NCBI RefSeq assembly: GCF_006716065.1
Contig: NZ_VFOL01000001.1
Location: forward strand, 992,001 to 1,056,000
Length of the DNA stretch: 64,000 nt
Source: Salinispora arenicola
GTDB lineage: Bacteria > Actinomycetota > Actinomycetes > Mycobacteriales > Micromonosporaceae
Direction: 5' to 3'
Numbering within the stretch: position 1 is the stretch's first letter; each line of letters starts with the position of its first letter. Positions 24,885 through 33,504 of the stretch are shown here, piece after piece. The position numbers were made by a program, and so were the translations under genes. A model generated the notes under the pieces. The model was not told the origin of the DNA, ran no database searches, and worked only from the letters and a program-made list of their open reading frames with translations.

Positions 24885-26984
24885 ATGCCGGACCGTGACA
24901 ACGCCGAGCCGCCCGTCGGAGGCCCGGCTGTCAGCGCCGACCGGTACCGTCGCACGGTGACCCTGCCCCACACCGCCAGCCTGACGTCCCGAACCAGCCG
25001 GCGCTCCGGCGGTGGGGCGACCGGAACCGACCTGCTCGCCGCGGCGGTCACCGCGGTACCCGGAGGCGCGGCACGCCCGGGCCAACAGGAGATGACCACG
25101 GCGATCGAGGCAGCGGTGTCGGCCCGCGAGCACCTGCTGGTGCAGGCCGGCACCGGCACCGGCAAGTCCCTGGCATACCTGGCGCCCGCGCTCACCGTGG
25201 ACGGCCCGGTGGTGGTGTCCACGGCCACGCTCGCGCTCCAGTCCCAGCTGGTCGACCACGACCTGCCCCGGCTGGCCGACGCGGTCGAACCACTGCTCGG
25301 CCGACGGCCCACCTTCGCGGTGCTCAAGGGGCGGCACCACTACCTGTGCCTGGCCCGGCTCGACAACGCCACCGAGGAGGAACCCGGCGACACCCTCTTC
25401 GACCAGCCGACTCCGAGCGGCACGACGTGGCTCGGCGAGGCCGGACGCCTCGGCCGGCAGGTCCAGCGGCTGCGCGACTGGGCCGAGAAGACCGACACCG
25501 GCGACCGCGACGAGCTTGATCCGGGCGTCGACGACCAGGCATGGCGGTTGGTGTCCATGCCGGCACGGGAGTGCGTCGGGGCGGCCCGCTGCCCCTTCGG
25601 CGCCGAGTGCTTCGCCGACGCCTCCCGGGCCCGAGCCCGCGAGGCGGACATCGTGGTGACCAACCACAGCCTGCTCGCGGTGGACATGCTGGCCGGACGG
25701 CACATTGTGCCGCCGCACCAACTGCTCGTCGTCGACGAGGCACACGAACTGGCGGACCGGGTCTCCTCCGCCGCGCAGGCCGAGCTGGTGCCGGAGCTGA
25801 TCGACCGGTCCACCCGCCGGGCCCGCCCACTCCTTCGCCCGGAGACCGCCGAGGCGCTCACCACGGCCGGGGACGCCCTGGCCGTCGGGCTCGCCGAGGC
25901 GCCCGCGGGCCGGCTCACCGCCGGGCTGCCGGCCCCGCTGCAGGAGGCGTGCACGCTGCTCGACGCCGCCACCCGGGCGGCACTCGACGCGATCGGTGAG
26001 ATCAAGGCCGACGACCCGGACCCGGTCCGCAAGCAGCAGGTCAAAGCGGTGCTCGACGAGTTGTCCGGCACCGCGCAACGGCTGCTGGACGAGGCCGACC
26101 ACGACGTGGCCTGGGTGGAACGCAACGACGTCACCGGGCGGCGGGCGCTGGTGGTCGCCCCACTCTCGGTTGCCGGCACCCTCGCCACCCACCTGTACGA
26201 GGAACGTACCGTCGTCGCCACCTCGGCCACGCTGACGCTGGGGGGCCGGTTCGACTCCGTGGCCCGAGCCCTTGGTCTGGAGGTGCCGGCCGAGGCACCC
26301 GTCACCTCCGGTCCCGGATGGCAGTCGCTCGACGTGGGCTCTCCGTTCGACTACGCCCGGCAGGGCATCCTCTACGTCGCCGCGCACCTGCCCCGACCCA
26401 GCGCCTCCGGGTTGCCCGACGCGGCCGGCGCGGAGCTTCTCGGGCTGGTCGAGGCGCTCGGCGGGCGGACGCTCGGGCTGTTCTCGTCCCGGCGGGCCGC
26501 ACAACAGGCGGCAGAACTCCTCCGGGCCCGGACCGACCTGCCCGTGCTGCTCCAGGGCGAACAGGCACTCCCGCTGTTGGTTCGACGGTTCCGCGAGGAG
26601 CAGTCGAGCTGCCTGTTCGGGGTGATGTCGCTCTGGCAGGGGGTGGACGTGCCGGGCGACGCCTGCCAGCTGGTGGTCATCGACCGGCTGCCCTTCCCCC
26701 GACCGGACGAACCGCTCGCCGCCGCCCGCGCCGCCGCGGTCGACGCCGATGGCGGGTCGGGGTTCGCCGCGGTCAGCGTGCCGATCGCCGCCGTCCGGCT
26801 GGCGCAGGGCGTCGGCCGACTGATCCGAGCTACCGGGGACCGAGGCGTGGTCGCGGTACTCGACTCGCGGCTGGAGACCGCCCGGGGATACGGCCCCTTT
26901 CTCCGCCGATCACTTCCCCCGTTCTGGTACACGACCCGACCCGACGTGGCTCGCGGCGCCCTCGAACGCCTCGCCAGGGCGTGA
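24885..26984 (+). CDS. DinG/XPD-like ATP-dependent DNA helicase
   Basis: 699-aa superfamily 2 helicase. Walker A QAGTGTGKS ends at residue 95; the DEAH box is VVDEAHEL (284-287 DEAH). Four cysteines at 155, 230, 236 and 242 (YLCLARL, ARECVGAARCPFGAEC) match the 4Fe-4S domain of XPD/DinG. C-terminal motifs include SLWQGVDVPGDACQLVVIDRLPF and AQGVGRLIR. Likely unwinds damaged DNA, R-loops or other structures. GTG at 24957 is an alternative start. Confidence 0.92.
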   Translation: MPDRDNAEPPVGGPAVSADRYRRTVTLPHTASLTSRTSRRSGGGATGTDLLAAAVTAVPGGAARPGQQEMTTAIEAAVSAREHLLVQAGTGTGKSLAYLAPALTVDGPVVVSTATLALQSQLVDHDLPRLADAVEPLLGRRPTFAVLKGRHHYLCLARLDNATEEEPGDTLFDQPTPSGTTWLGEAGRLGRQVQRLRDWAEKTDTGDRDELDPGVDDQAWRLVSMPARECVGAARCPFGAECFADASRARAREADIVVTNHSLLAVDMLAGRHIVPPHQLLVVDEAHELADRVSSAAQAELVPELIDRSTRRARPLLRPETAEALTTAGDALAVGLAEAPAGRLTAGLPAPLQEACTLLDAATRAALDAIGEIKADDPDPVRKQQVKAVLDELSGTAQRLLDEADHDVAWVERNDVTGRRALVVAPLSVAGTLATHLYEERTVVATSATLTLGGRFDSVARALGLEVPAEAPVTSGPGWQSLDVGSPFDYARQGILYVAAHLPRPSASGLPDAAGAELLGLVEALGGRTLGLFSSRRAAQQAAELLRARTDLPVLLQGEQALPLLVRRFREEQSSCLFGVMSLWQGVDVPGDACQLVVIDRLPFPRPDEPLAAARAAAVDADGGSGFAAVSVPIAAVRLAQGVGRLIRATGDRGVVAVLDSRLETARGYGPFLRRSLPPFWYTTRPDVARGALERLARA

Positions 26985-27062
26985 CCGTGCCGCCTGCCCG
27001 CCCCGACGCGCACGCGCCGCAGGAGGCGCATCGTGGCCGGCGTTCGTGGCCGGGCGGGTGGG

Positions 27063-28379
27063 TCAGCGGTCCTTGCTCACGACAACGACGGCGTCGGATG
27101 GTGTCTCCGGGACGGAACGGGCGGCGAGGCGGCGGACGGCCGTGTTGAGCACCGCGATCAACGGCACCGCGATCAGCGCCCCGGTGACCCCGGCGAGGAC
27201 CACCCCAGCGGCGATACCGACGATCACCGCGAGCGGATGGATGGCCACCGCCCGCCCCATGATCAATGGCTGGAGCACGTGCCCCTCGAGCTGCTGCACA
27301 CCGATCACCACACCCAGGATGATCAACGCGGTGATCGGTCCGCTGTCCACCAGGGCGACGAGCACCGCGACCCCGCCGGACAGCGTCGCGCCGACGATCG
27401 GGATGAACGACGCGAGGAAGACCAACGCGGCGAGCGGAAACGCGAACGGGATCTCGAAGATCACCAGGAAGATGCCGATGCCAAGCGCGTCGATGAAGGC
27501 GACCAGCACGGTGGCGCGCACGTATGCGCCAAGCGTCTGCCAGGACGCCCGGCCGGCGTCGTCGACCTTCCAGCGGGCGTTGACCGGAAGCAGCCGGACC
27601 AGGAAGCGCCAGATCCGGCCGCCGTCACGAAGGAAGAAGAACGTCGCGAAGAGCACCAGGATCGTGCCGGTCAGCACCTCGGCCAGGGTGGCCGCGGTGG
27701 AGAGCGCCCCGCTGGTCAGCCCAGCGGTGTTGTCATTGATCCACTTCTCGGCCTCGTTGATGTAGTTGTCCAACTGCCGGTCGTCGAGGTGCAGCGGGCC
27801 GGTTCTCAGCCAGTCCTGGATCTGGCGTACGCCCTGGGATGACTTCTCGCTCAACTCCGGCACACCCTGAATGAACTCGTTCACCACCAGGGTCAGCGTG
27901 CCGACCACCGCGGCCAGCCCGCCCACCAGCACCACGGCGGTCGCCAGCGATCGCGGGAACCGAGCCCGGAACAGCCAGCCGACAGCCGGGGCCAGCAGCG
28001 CCGACAGCAACAGCGCGATGGCCAACGGGATGATCACGATCCGGATCTGTCCCACGATCTTCAACAGAGCCCAGGCGACGATCCCGATCGCGAGCAGCCG
28101 CCAGGACCAGGCGGCACCGACCCGTAGCGCATGCGGAACGTCCGCGTCGTCCCGGCTGGACGTGGAGCTGTGCAGCGGCGCGGACGCCTCCACGCCGACC
28201 GGCTGCGCGGATGGCGCCGCACTGGCCGGTGGCGGTTGCGGTGACGACGGCGTCGGATCGGGCACGACCCACGCCGCGCTGCCGGGCGTCCCGGCGCGCA
28301 GGCCCGCCGATTCCCGCCGCGACCGCAACGACTCGTACGCACGGCGGAACTGTCCACGTATCCGCTCGAAACGGCTCAA
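27063..28379 (-). CDS. AI-2E family transporter (PerM/TqsA-like)
   Basis: 438-aa membrane protein with a basic, Pro/Ser-rich cytoplasmic N-terminus of about 90 residues and eight or so spans. Family marks are FRARFPRSLATAVVL, LFATFFFLRDGGRIW, the AFPLAALVFLASFIPIVGATLSG region and VIGVQQLEGHVLQPLIMG. The TTG at 28379 is chosen because AGGAGGTG precedes it at 3-5 nt; upstream in-frame sequence is the antisense of the GroES-like gene. Substrate unknown; AI-2 export is only a family label. Confidence 0.88.
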   Translation of the reverse strand: MSRFERIRGQFRRAYESLRSRRESAGLRAGTPGSAAWVVPDPTPSSPQPPPASAAPSAQPVGVEASAPLHSSTSSRDDADVPHALRVGAAWSWRLLAIGIVAWALLKIVGQIRIVIIPLAIALLLSALLAPAVGWLFRARFPRSLATAVVLVGGLAAVVGTLTLVVNEFIQGVPELSEKSSQGVRQIQDWLRTGPLHLDDRQLDNYINEAEKWINDNTAGLTSGALSTAATLAEVLTGTILVLFATFFFLRDGGRIWRFLVRLLPVNARWKVDDAGRASWQTLGAYVRATVLVAFIDALGIGIFLVIFEIPFAFPLAALVFLASFIPIVGATLSGGVAVLVALVDSGPITALIILGVVIGVQQLEGHVLQPLIMGRAVAIHPLAVIVGIAAGVVLAGVTGALIAVPLIAVLNTAVRRLAARSVPETPSDAVVVVSKDR

Positions 28380-28542
28380 GCGCACCTCCTGGCGACGAAG
28401 CGTTCCGGCCGCACCGGTCAGGTCGGACAGGATACGCCGTTGGCCCAATCCCGTGGGGAACTCTGTCACCCGATGCCCACTGTCACCACCCGACGGGAAC
28501 CACGGCCCGACGGCGGAACGGGACACGGTAGCGTCTGCCCTC

Positions 28543-28881
28543 GTGACCAACGACGAGGATCTCGAGTCCGGCCTGCCGATCCGGCTGCTGCACGACCGGG
28601 TGCTGGTACGCATGGAGGGCAGTGAAGGTGAGCGTCGTTCCACCGCCGGTATCGTGATCCCGGCGACCGCAGCCGTCGGCAAGCGGCTGGCCTGGGCAGC
28701 CGCGGTGGCGGTGGGGCCGAACGTCCGCTCCATCGTCTCGGGAGACCGGGTGCTGTTCGACCCCGACGACCGCTCCGAGGTCGAGTTGCACGGGCGTGGA
28801 TACGTACTGCTACGCGAGCGCGACGTCCACGCCGTCGCCGCCGAACGTGTCGAACCGGACTCCACCGGCCTCTACCTGTAG
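28543..28881 (+). CDS. GroES-like co-chaperone, divergent
   Basis: 112-aa Cpn10-fold protein: IRLLHDRVLVRM at the start, TAGIVIPATAA, VGPNVRSIVSGDRVLFDPDD, and GRGYVLLRERDVHAV at the end. It lacks a groEL neighbour; the only groEL here is 11 kb away. Divergence from standard GroES (for example no clear mobile-loop consensus) suggests a paralogue rather than the main co-chaperonin. TAGCGT at 28529-28534 lies 8 nt before the GTG, again leaderless in appearance. Confidence 0.82.
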   Translation: MTNDEDLESGLPIRLLHDRVLVRMEGSEGERRSTAGIVIPATAAVGKRLAWAAAVAVGPNVRSIVSGDRVLFDPDDRSEVELHGRGYVLLRERDVHAVAAERVEPDSTGLYL

Positions 28882-28939
28882 CCGTTTGCTCCGCTCCTTC
28901 CCGGGAAGCCAGCCGCACCAGGGGCCCTGGGGAGGGACG

Positions 28940-29107
28940 ATGCCGGTACTGCTCAAGAAGCTGTTGTTCTGGGGCTTCATCGCGTTCCTGATCTACTTCA
29001 TGGCGTTCCGGCCCGAAGGCGCGGCGGAGATGGTCAGAGCGATCGGGGCCGTACTGATGGCGCTGGCCCAGGGCCTCGGTGACTTCCTCACCAGCCTGAT
29101 GGCATGA
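28940..29107 (+). CDS. Small membrane protein, 55 aa
   Basis: One hydrophobic N-terminal span (LLFWGFIAFLIYFMAF) and an amphipathic C-terminal helix (MVRAIGAVLMALAQGLGDFLTSLM). Strong ribosome site GGGGAGGG before the ATG. Similar tiny proteins are common in Micromonosporaceae, but the function is unknown. Downstream of the GroES-like gene, convergent with PrsW. Confidence 0.7.
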   Translation: MPVLLKKLLFWGFIAFLIYFMAFRPEGAAEMVRAIGAVLMALAQGLGDFLTSLMA

Positions 29108-29150
29108 CCGCCGGGGCGCGGACGCGCCGATCGGTGGGACCGTGGACGGA

Positions 29151-30614
29151 TCACCGGCCAGGTGGCCCGGAGGTCGGCGGGCCGTGCCAGCCGGATGGCC
29201 CGGGAGCCGGCGGACCGTGCCAGCCTGGTGGCGGATAGCCGGGCGGGAACGCGGACGGTGGAGGCGGCGGTGCGAGCACGACCGGGATCGGCACCACCGG
29301 CTCGTCCGGTGCCGACACCGCGCGCTGCGACCCGTCCGGAAACCGCAGGTGGTACTGGTGCCCGTCCCAGACCCCGGCCGGGGCGCGTGGATCCCGGCCG
29401 ACGAAGAACGCTCGGTAGCCGCTGATCAGTTCCAGCAGGTATCGCTCCTCGGCGACGGACCGCTCCCGTTCCGCGGGGCGGTCGTCCAGCCCGCGGCGCA
29501 TCCCGTCGCGCAGCAGCGCGAGCCGGGTGGCGGCGAACTGGTAGCCGCGCATCGCCTTGCGCCCCGGGTCGCCACCAACCCGCTTGGCCCACACCCGGGC
29601 GGCGTGTCGCCGTCCGAGACTGCTCAACGCCGCCACCTCGGGCGGGGTGAGCCAGCCGGAGCGGACATAGTCGGGCAGGATTCGCTCGGTGAGCCGCCCC
29701 TCCCAGGATCGCAGCCAAATGGCCAGCCCGACCATGCCAAAGAAGATCGGCACCATGACGCCGATGAAGCCGTAGAGCAGGATCAGCAGTTGTCCGGTGG
29801 CCTGGGTCAGCGTCGGTAGCAGGTTCCAGGTGCCGTGCAACATCATCGCCAGCAACAGGCCGGCCGCCGGCGCCAGGACCCGTACCCGCCGGTCCGCGGT
29901 GCGGGCGGCGATACCCAGCCCCACCCCGGTCATGGAGGTGAACAGCGGGTGGGCGAAGCCGAACAGCAGGATCCGTACGATGAAGATCGCAATGACCTGC
30001 TGCGTGCCGGTGGCCGGACCGTACTCCTCCGCACCCGTCCGATATCCGTAGCCGCCCAGGTAGAGAATGTTCTCCACCATCGCGAAACCGATCGCGGAGA
30101 GCCCGCAGTAGACCAGGGCGTCGGTGATCCCGGAGATCTCCCGACGCCGGAAGATCAACAGCAGGATCGGCCCCAGGGCCTTGGTCAGCTCCTCGATGAA
30201 CGGCGCGACCAGTACCGCCGTGAGCGAGACCGGCAGTTGTGCCGCCTCGAACCGGTCCGCGGCGAAACTGTTGACCGCCAGCGACGCCGCGGTGGACACG
30301 AACGCGCCCCAGGCGAAGCAGAAGACCAGGTACCGCAACGGCTCCGGCTCGTACCGGTCGAGCCAGAGGAAGCAGGACACCAGTACCGGGACCGGAAGGA
30401 CCGCCGCGATCACACCGATCAGCAGCGCCTCCCCACCGAGGCTCTCGCCAAGAGTCCAGACCATGAAGACGGCGCAGGCCGCGATCAGCAGGATCACCCC
30501 GGCGAGGATGAGGAAACGACGCCAGTTTCGGGGCCGGGACGGCATCCGGGGAGCGGCCGGCGGGGCGGCGGCGGTCGGCGACGGCGGGGGCACGCCGGGC
30601 GGGGTGTCGGCCAT
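29151..30614 (-). CDS. PrsW-family intramembrane metalloprotease
   Basis: 487-aa polytopic protein. The catalytic elements of PrsW/CAAX-like proteases are visible: FIEELTK (Glu141-Glu142), FAHPLFTS and LHGTWN in successive membrane helices. A Pro-rich N-terminus and a long cytoplasmic C-terminal extension with Pro/Gly repeats (PPPGWHGPP type) flank the core. PrsW proteins cleave anti-sigma factors; the target here is unknown. TACGCT ends 6 nt before the ATG. Divergent from the SAM-IV-controlled gene. Confidence 0.87.
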   Translation of the reverse strand: MADTPPGVPPPSPTAAAPPAAPRMPSRPRNWRRFLILAGVILLIAACAVFMVWTLGESLGGEALLIGVIAAVLPVPVLVSCFLWLDRYEPEPLRYLVFCFAWGAFVSTAASLAVNSFAADRFEAAQLPVSLTAVLVAPFIEELTKALGPILLLIFRRREISGITDALVYCGLSAIGFAMVENILYLGGYGYRTGAEEYGPATGTQQVIAIFIVRILLFGFAHPLFTSMTGVGLGIAARTADRRVRVLAPAAGLLLAMMLHGTWNLLPTLTQATGQLLILLYGFIGVMVPIFFGMVGLAIWLRSWEGRLTERILPDYVRSGWLTPPEVAALSSLGRRHAARVWAKRVGGDPGRKAMRGYQFAATRLALLRDGMRRGLDDRPAERERSVAEERYLLELISGYRAFFVGRDPRAPAGVWDGHQYHLRFPDGSQRAVSAPDEPVVPIPVVLAPPPPPSAFPPGYPPPGWHGPPAPGPSGWHGPPTSGPPGR

Positions 30615-30679
30615 GCCGTCAGCGTAGTCACCACCGACCGGCCGGGCTGGCCACACCGCCGCCCGCTACACTGCGAACA

Positions 30680-30800
30680 GGTCACGAGCGCCAGCGACAA
30701 GCCCCGGCTTGCTGGCCGGCAACCCTCGTCGAGGTTCGCGGTGGGGTGCCCCGGGTGATGACCGGGCCTGGCGCGGCGTGCGTCGGGCAAGCGCGGACCC
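30680..30800 (+). ncRNA. SAM-IV riboswitch
   Basis: Closing stem GGTCA (30680-30684) pairs with TGACC (30759-30763). The core GCCAGCGACAAGCCCCGGCT, then GCTGGCCGGCAACCCTC and GGTGGGGTGCCCCGGGTGA, match the actinomycete SAM-IV consensus as I know it. The 3' pseudoknot part is placed approximately. A hairpin at 30817-30835 (CCGGGGT / ACCCCGG) takes in part of the GGAG ribosome site before the ATG at 30848, so control is probably translational. Confidence 0.85.
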
Positions 30801-30847
30801 CGCCCGGACACCTCCACCGGGGTCCCCGACCCCGGAGACGTACCCCT

Positions 30848-32092
30848 ATGACCTGTGCCCTCGCCCCGGCACCGACCGTCACCGGCCCGCTCGACGTGCT
30901 CGGCGTACCCGGTCAGATCAACCTGGACTACGCGGCCAGCGCGCCGTGCGCGCAGGTCGCGGCGGACGCCGTGACCGAGCTGCTGCCCTGGTACGCCAGC
31001 GTGCACCGGGGCGCTGGTGCCCTGTCGCAGCGCTGCACCCTGGCGTACGAGCGGGCCCGGCAATCGGTCGGTGACTTCCTCGGCGCGCGACCCGACGATC
31101 ACGTCGTCTTCACCCGGAACACGACCGACGCGCTCAACCTGCTGGCCCGGGCGCTGCCCACCGGCACCACCGTGGTGACGTTCGGTGGTGAGCACCACGC
31201 CAACCTGCTCCCCTGGCCGCGTGGACCGGTCCGGCTGCCCGTGCCGGACCATCCCGCCGGCGCGGTACGCGCGCTCGACGCCGCCCTCGGCGAACTGCGC
31301 CGAGGCTGCGACCGCGAGCCGCCGGTGCTGGTCGCCGTGACCGGCGCGAGCAACGTGACGGGGGAACGGTGGCCGCTGGCCGAACTGGCGCGGGTGGCCC
31401 GGCGGCACCGGGCCCGGATCGCGGTGGACGCGGCGCAACTCGCCCCGCACGCCCCCGTCGACATCCGCACCCTCGACGTCGACTACCTGGCCGTCTCCGG
31501 TCACAAGCTGTACGCGCCGTTCGGCGCGGGTGTGCTCGTCGGGCGGGCCGACTGGTTGGACGCGGCCCCGCCGTACCTGGCAGGTGGTGGAGCGACCGGC
31601 CACGTCGGCGTCGCGACCCACGACGTGCGGTGGGTGACCGGACCAGCCCGACACGAGGCCGGCACACCGAACCTGCTCGGCGCGGTAGCGCTCGCCGCGG
31701 TGTGCGACGCCCTCGCCGACGCTGACCGGGCGGCGCTGCACCACACCGAGCAGCAGCTGCTGAGCCGGCTGCGCGACGGCCTGGCCGAGCTGCCGCACGC
31801 GGTCGAGCTACACGCCTTCGGGCCGGACGCACCGCGGGTGGGGATCGTCTCGTTCGTGCTGGCCGGCCGGGACTCGGCCGAGGTGGCGGCCCGCCTGGCC
31901 CGGCAACACCGGATCGGGGTACGCGACGGGCTGTTCTGCGCCCACCCACTCGCCCGGCGGCTACTCACCGAGGCATCCGCCCGCAGCGGCCGGCAGGACC
32001 TGCCGGCGACGGCGCTGCGGGCCAGCATCGGGCTGGGCAGCACCCGGGAGCACGTGGACCGGCTCCTCGCGGCGCTCACCACGCTCGACTGA
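30848..32092 (+). CDS. Class V PLP aminotransferase / cysteine-desulfurase-like enzyme
   Basis: 414-aa fold-type I PLP enzyme. Motifs: NLDYAASAPC, SVHRGAGALSQ, FTRNTTDALNLL, GGEHHANLLPW, VDAAQLAPH and the PLP lysine Lys220 in SGHKLYAPFG. Closest in pattern to SufS/CsdA-like proteins but without a clear catalytic Cys loop before the C-terminal arginine motif, so it may be a desulfurase, lyase or epimerase. Placement behind a SAM-IV riboswitch ties it to cysteine or methionine metabolism and predicts shut-off when SAM is abundant. Confidence 0.87.
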   Translation: MTCALAPAPTVTGPLDVLGVPGQINLDYAASAPCAQVAADAVTELLPWYASVHRGAGALSQRCTLAYERARQSVGDFLGARPDDHVVFTRNTTDALNLLARALPTGTTVVTFGGEHHANLLPWPRGPVRLPVPDHPAGAVRALDAALGELRRGCDREPPVLVAVTGASNVTGERWPLAELARVARRHRARIAVDAAQLAPHAPVDIRTLDVDYLAVSGHKLYAPFGAGVLVGRADWLDAAPPYLAGGGATGHVGVATHDVRWVTGPARHEAGTPNLLGAVALAAVCDALADADRAALHHTEQQLLSRLRDGLAELPHAVELHAFGPDAPRVGIVSFVLAGRDSAEVAARLARQHRIGVRDGLFCAHPLARRLLTEASARSGRQDLPATALRASIGLGSTREHVDRLLAALTTLD

Positions 32093-32112
32093 CCTTCGTG
32101 ACGCCAGCCGGA

Positions 32113-33390
32113 TCAGCCGACCGGTGGCGGGCTCGGCGGTTCCCGGGTCCGCTGCTCCGACTCCGCCGGTCGTTTGCTGTGCTTCAGCTCGCCGAAGGCA
32201 TCGCGGACCAAACGGTTCGCCTCCTCCTGGGCGACACCAGCGGCGACCAGCAGGTCACTCGCGGTGGTACGCACCTGGGCGACCACCACGCTGCCGGAGA
32301 ACCCGACGCCCTCCTTGTACGCCCGCCCGGCCTCGCTGACCGCGCGCAGCGACCGCTCGCGGGCCCGCCTCGGCTCCTCTCCGACGGCGAACTCGTGCCG
32401 GAGCAGCCGCACCGACTCGGCGAGGTGGACCATCGAGTCCGGCATCGACTCGGGGATCGGCTCCGCGTCCTCGATCAGGGTGACGGCACGCCGGGCCAGC
32501 GTGCTGCTGTTGCGCATCGCCCGTTCGACCGGGTCGGCCGCCTCCGCGTAGTGGGTCAGCTCGTCGCGGCGATGCCACCGCGCGGGCGACAGGGTCGCGG
32601 TCTCCTTGGCACCCTGGATCGCCTCGTCGAAGGTCTCCAACTGCTCCTTGTGGTCGCGTAGCCGCTCGCTCGAGCGTTGCACCTTGTCCCGGTCCCGTTC
32701 CCGCAGTCCATTGGCGGTCTCGTCCAGTTCGTCGGCGAGCAGGTCCATCGCCGGACGAGCGGCCCGATTGAGCACCCGCACCGGGTTCAGCGGCAGCAGC
32801 AGCGCGGTGACCAGCAGGGCGGCGCTACCGCCGATCAACGCGTCGAGGAACCGCGGTATCTCCAAGTTGTGCCCGGCCGGGCTGAGCGTGACGATCAGGA
32901 CGGCCGTCGCCGCCGCCTGGATGAGAATCGCGACGCTCCCGCCGGCGAAGACGGTCAGCAGGATCGCCGAGGTCACCACGAGACAGAGCTGCCACGGCCC
33001 AGTGCCCAACAGGAAGATCAGAAGGTCGCCGACCGCCACCCCGACCGCCACGCCGACGATCAGCTCCACCGTCCGGCGGAAGCGCTGGCCCACCGAGACG
33101 GCGAGCGTACCGACCGCCGAGATCGGCGCGAAGACGGGCTGCGGGCTGCCGAGCAGTTCGTGCGCCACCAGCCAGGACAGGCCGGCGGCGAGCCCGGCCT
33201 GAACGGAGAGCACGAACGTCGCGCGAACCCGGTGCAGCCGGTCGTGGAGGGTGGCCCGGCCGCGGTGGTGCAGCTGCTGCATAGCGTTGGCGATGCGGGC
33301 ACCGTCGATGTCCATGCCGCCGTCCCGCCGCACGAGCCGCCGCACCAGCGAAGGTCGCTCGTCACGGGCCACGGCCGGTACTACCCACAT
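32113..33390 (-). CDS. FUSC-family membrane protein (aromatic-acid exporter-like)
   Basis: 425-aa protein: N-terminal block of about six spans with AVGTLAVSVGQRFRRTVELIVGVAVGVAVGDL-type FUSC sequence (split over spans 2-4), then a long charged helical cytoplasmic region (ELDETANGLRERDRDKVQRS) and a Pro-rich tail. Family members export aromatic acids or anchor in efflux systems. The ATG at 33390 gives the full N-terminal helix; ATG at 33315 is possible. Divergent from glcD. Confidence 0.83.
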   Translation of the reverse strand: MWVVPAVARDERPSLVRRLVRRDGGMDIDGARIANAMQQLHHRGRATLHDRLHRVRATFVLSVQAGLAAGLSWLVAHELLGSPQPVFAPISAVGTLAVSVGQRFRRTVELIVGVAVGVAVGDLLIFLLGTGPWQLCLVVTSAILLTVFAGGSVAILIQAAATAVLIVTLSPAGHNLEIPRFLDALIGGSAALLVTALLLPLNPVRVLNRAARPAMDLLADELDETANGLRERDRDKVQRSSERLRDHKEQLETFDEAIQGAKETATLSPARWHRRDELTHYAEAADPVERAMRNSSTLARRAVTLIEDAEPIPESMPDSMVHLAESVRLLRHEFAVGEEPRRARERSLRAVSEAGRAYKEGVGFSGSVVVAQVRTTASDLLVAAGVAQEEANRLVRDAFGELKHSKRPAESEQRTREPPSPPPVG

Positions 33391-33504
33391 CACGCTCGCC
33401 GAATCCTGCCCGCGCCTGTTCCGTGACGGCCCGGAAGCACGAGGGGACGTGTGCGGCCGGGGCGACGTTTGAGGTCGGGGCAGCCAGGGTCGTAGCCTCG
33501 GCGC

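Noticed and set aside
24312..26504. Minus-strand open frame of 730 codons
   Set aside because: Only its last 168 codons are the DUF402 gene; the rest is antisense to the DinG-like helicase and has Gly/Arg/Gln-rich shadow composition.
27063..28865. Longer AI-2E transporter frame starting at 28865
   Set aside because: The first ~160 codons are antisense to the GroES-like gene; a TTG at 28379 with AGGAGGTG is the better start.
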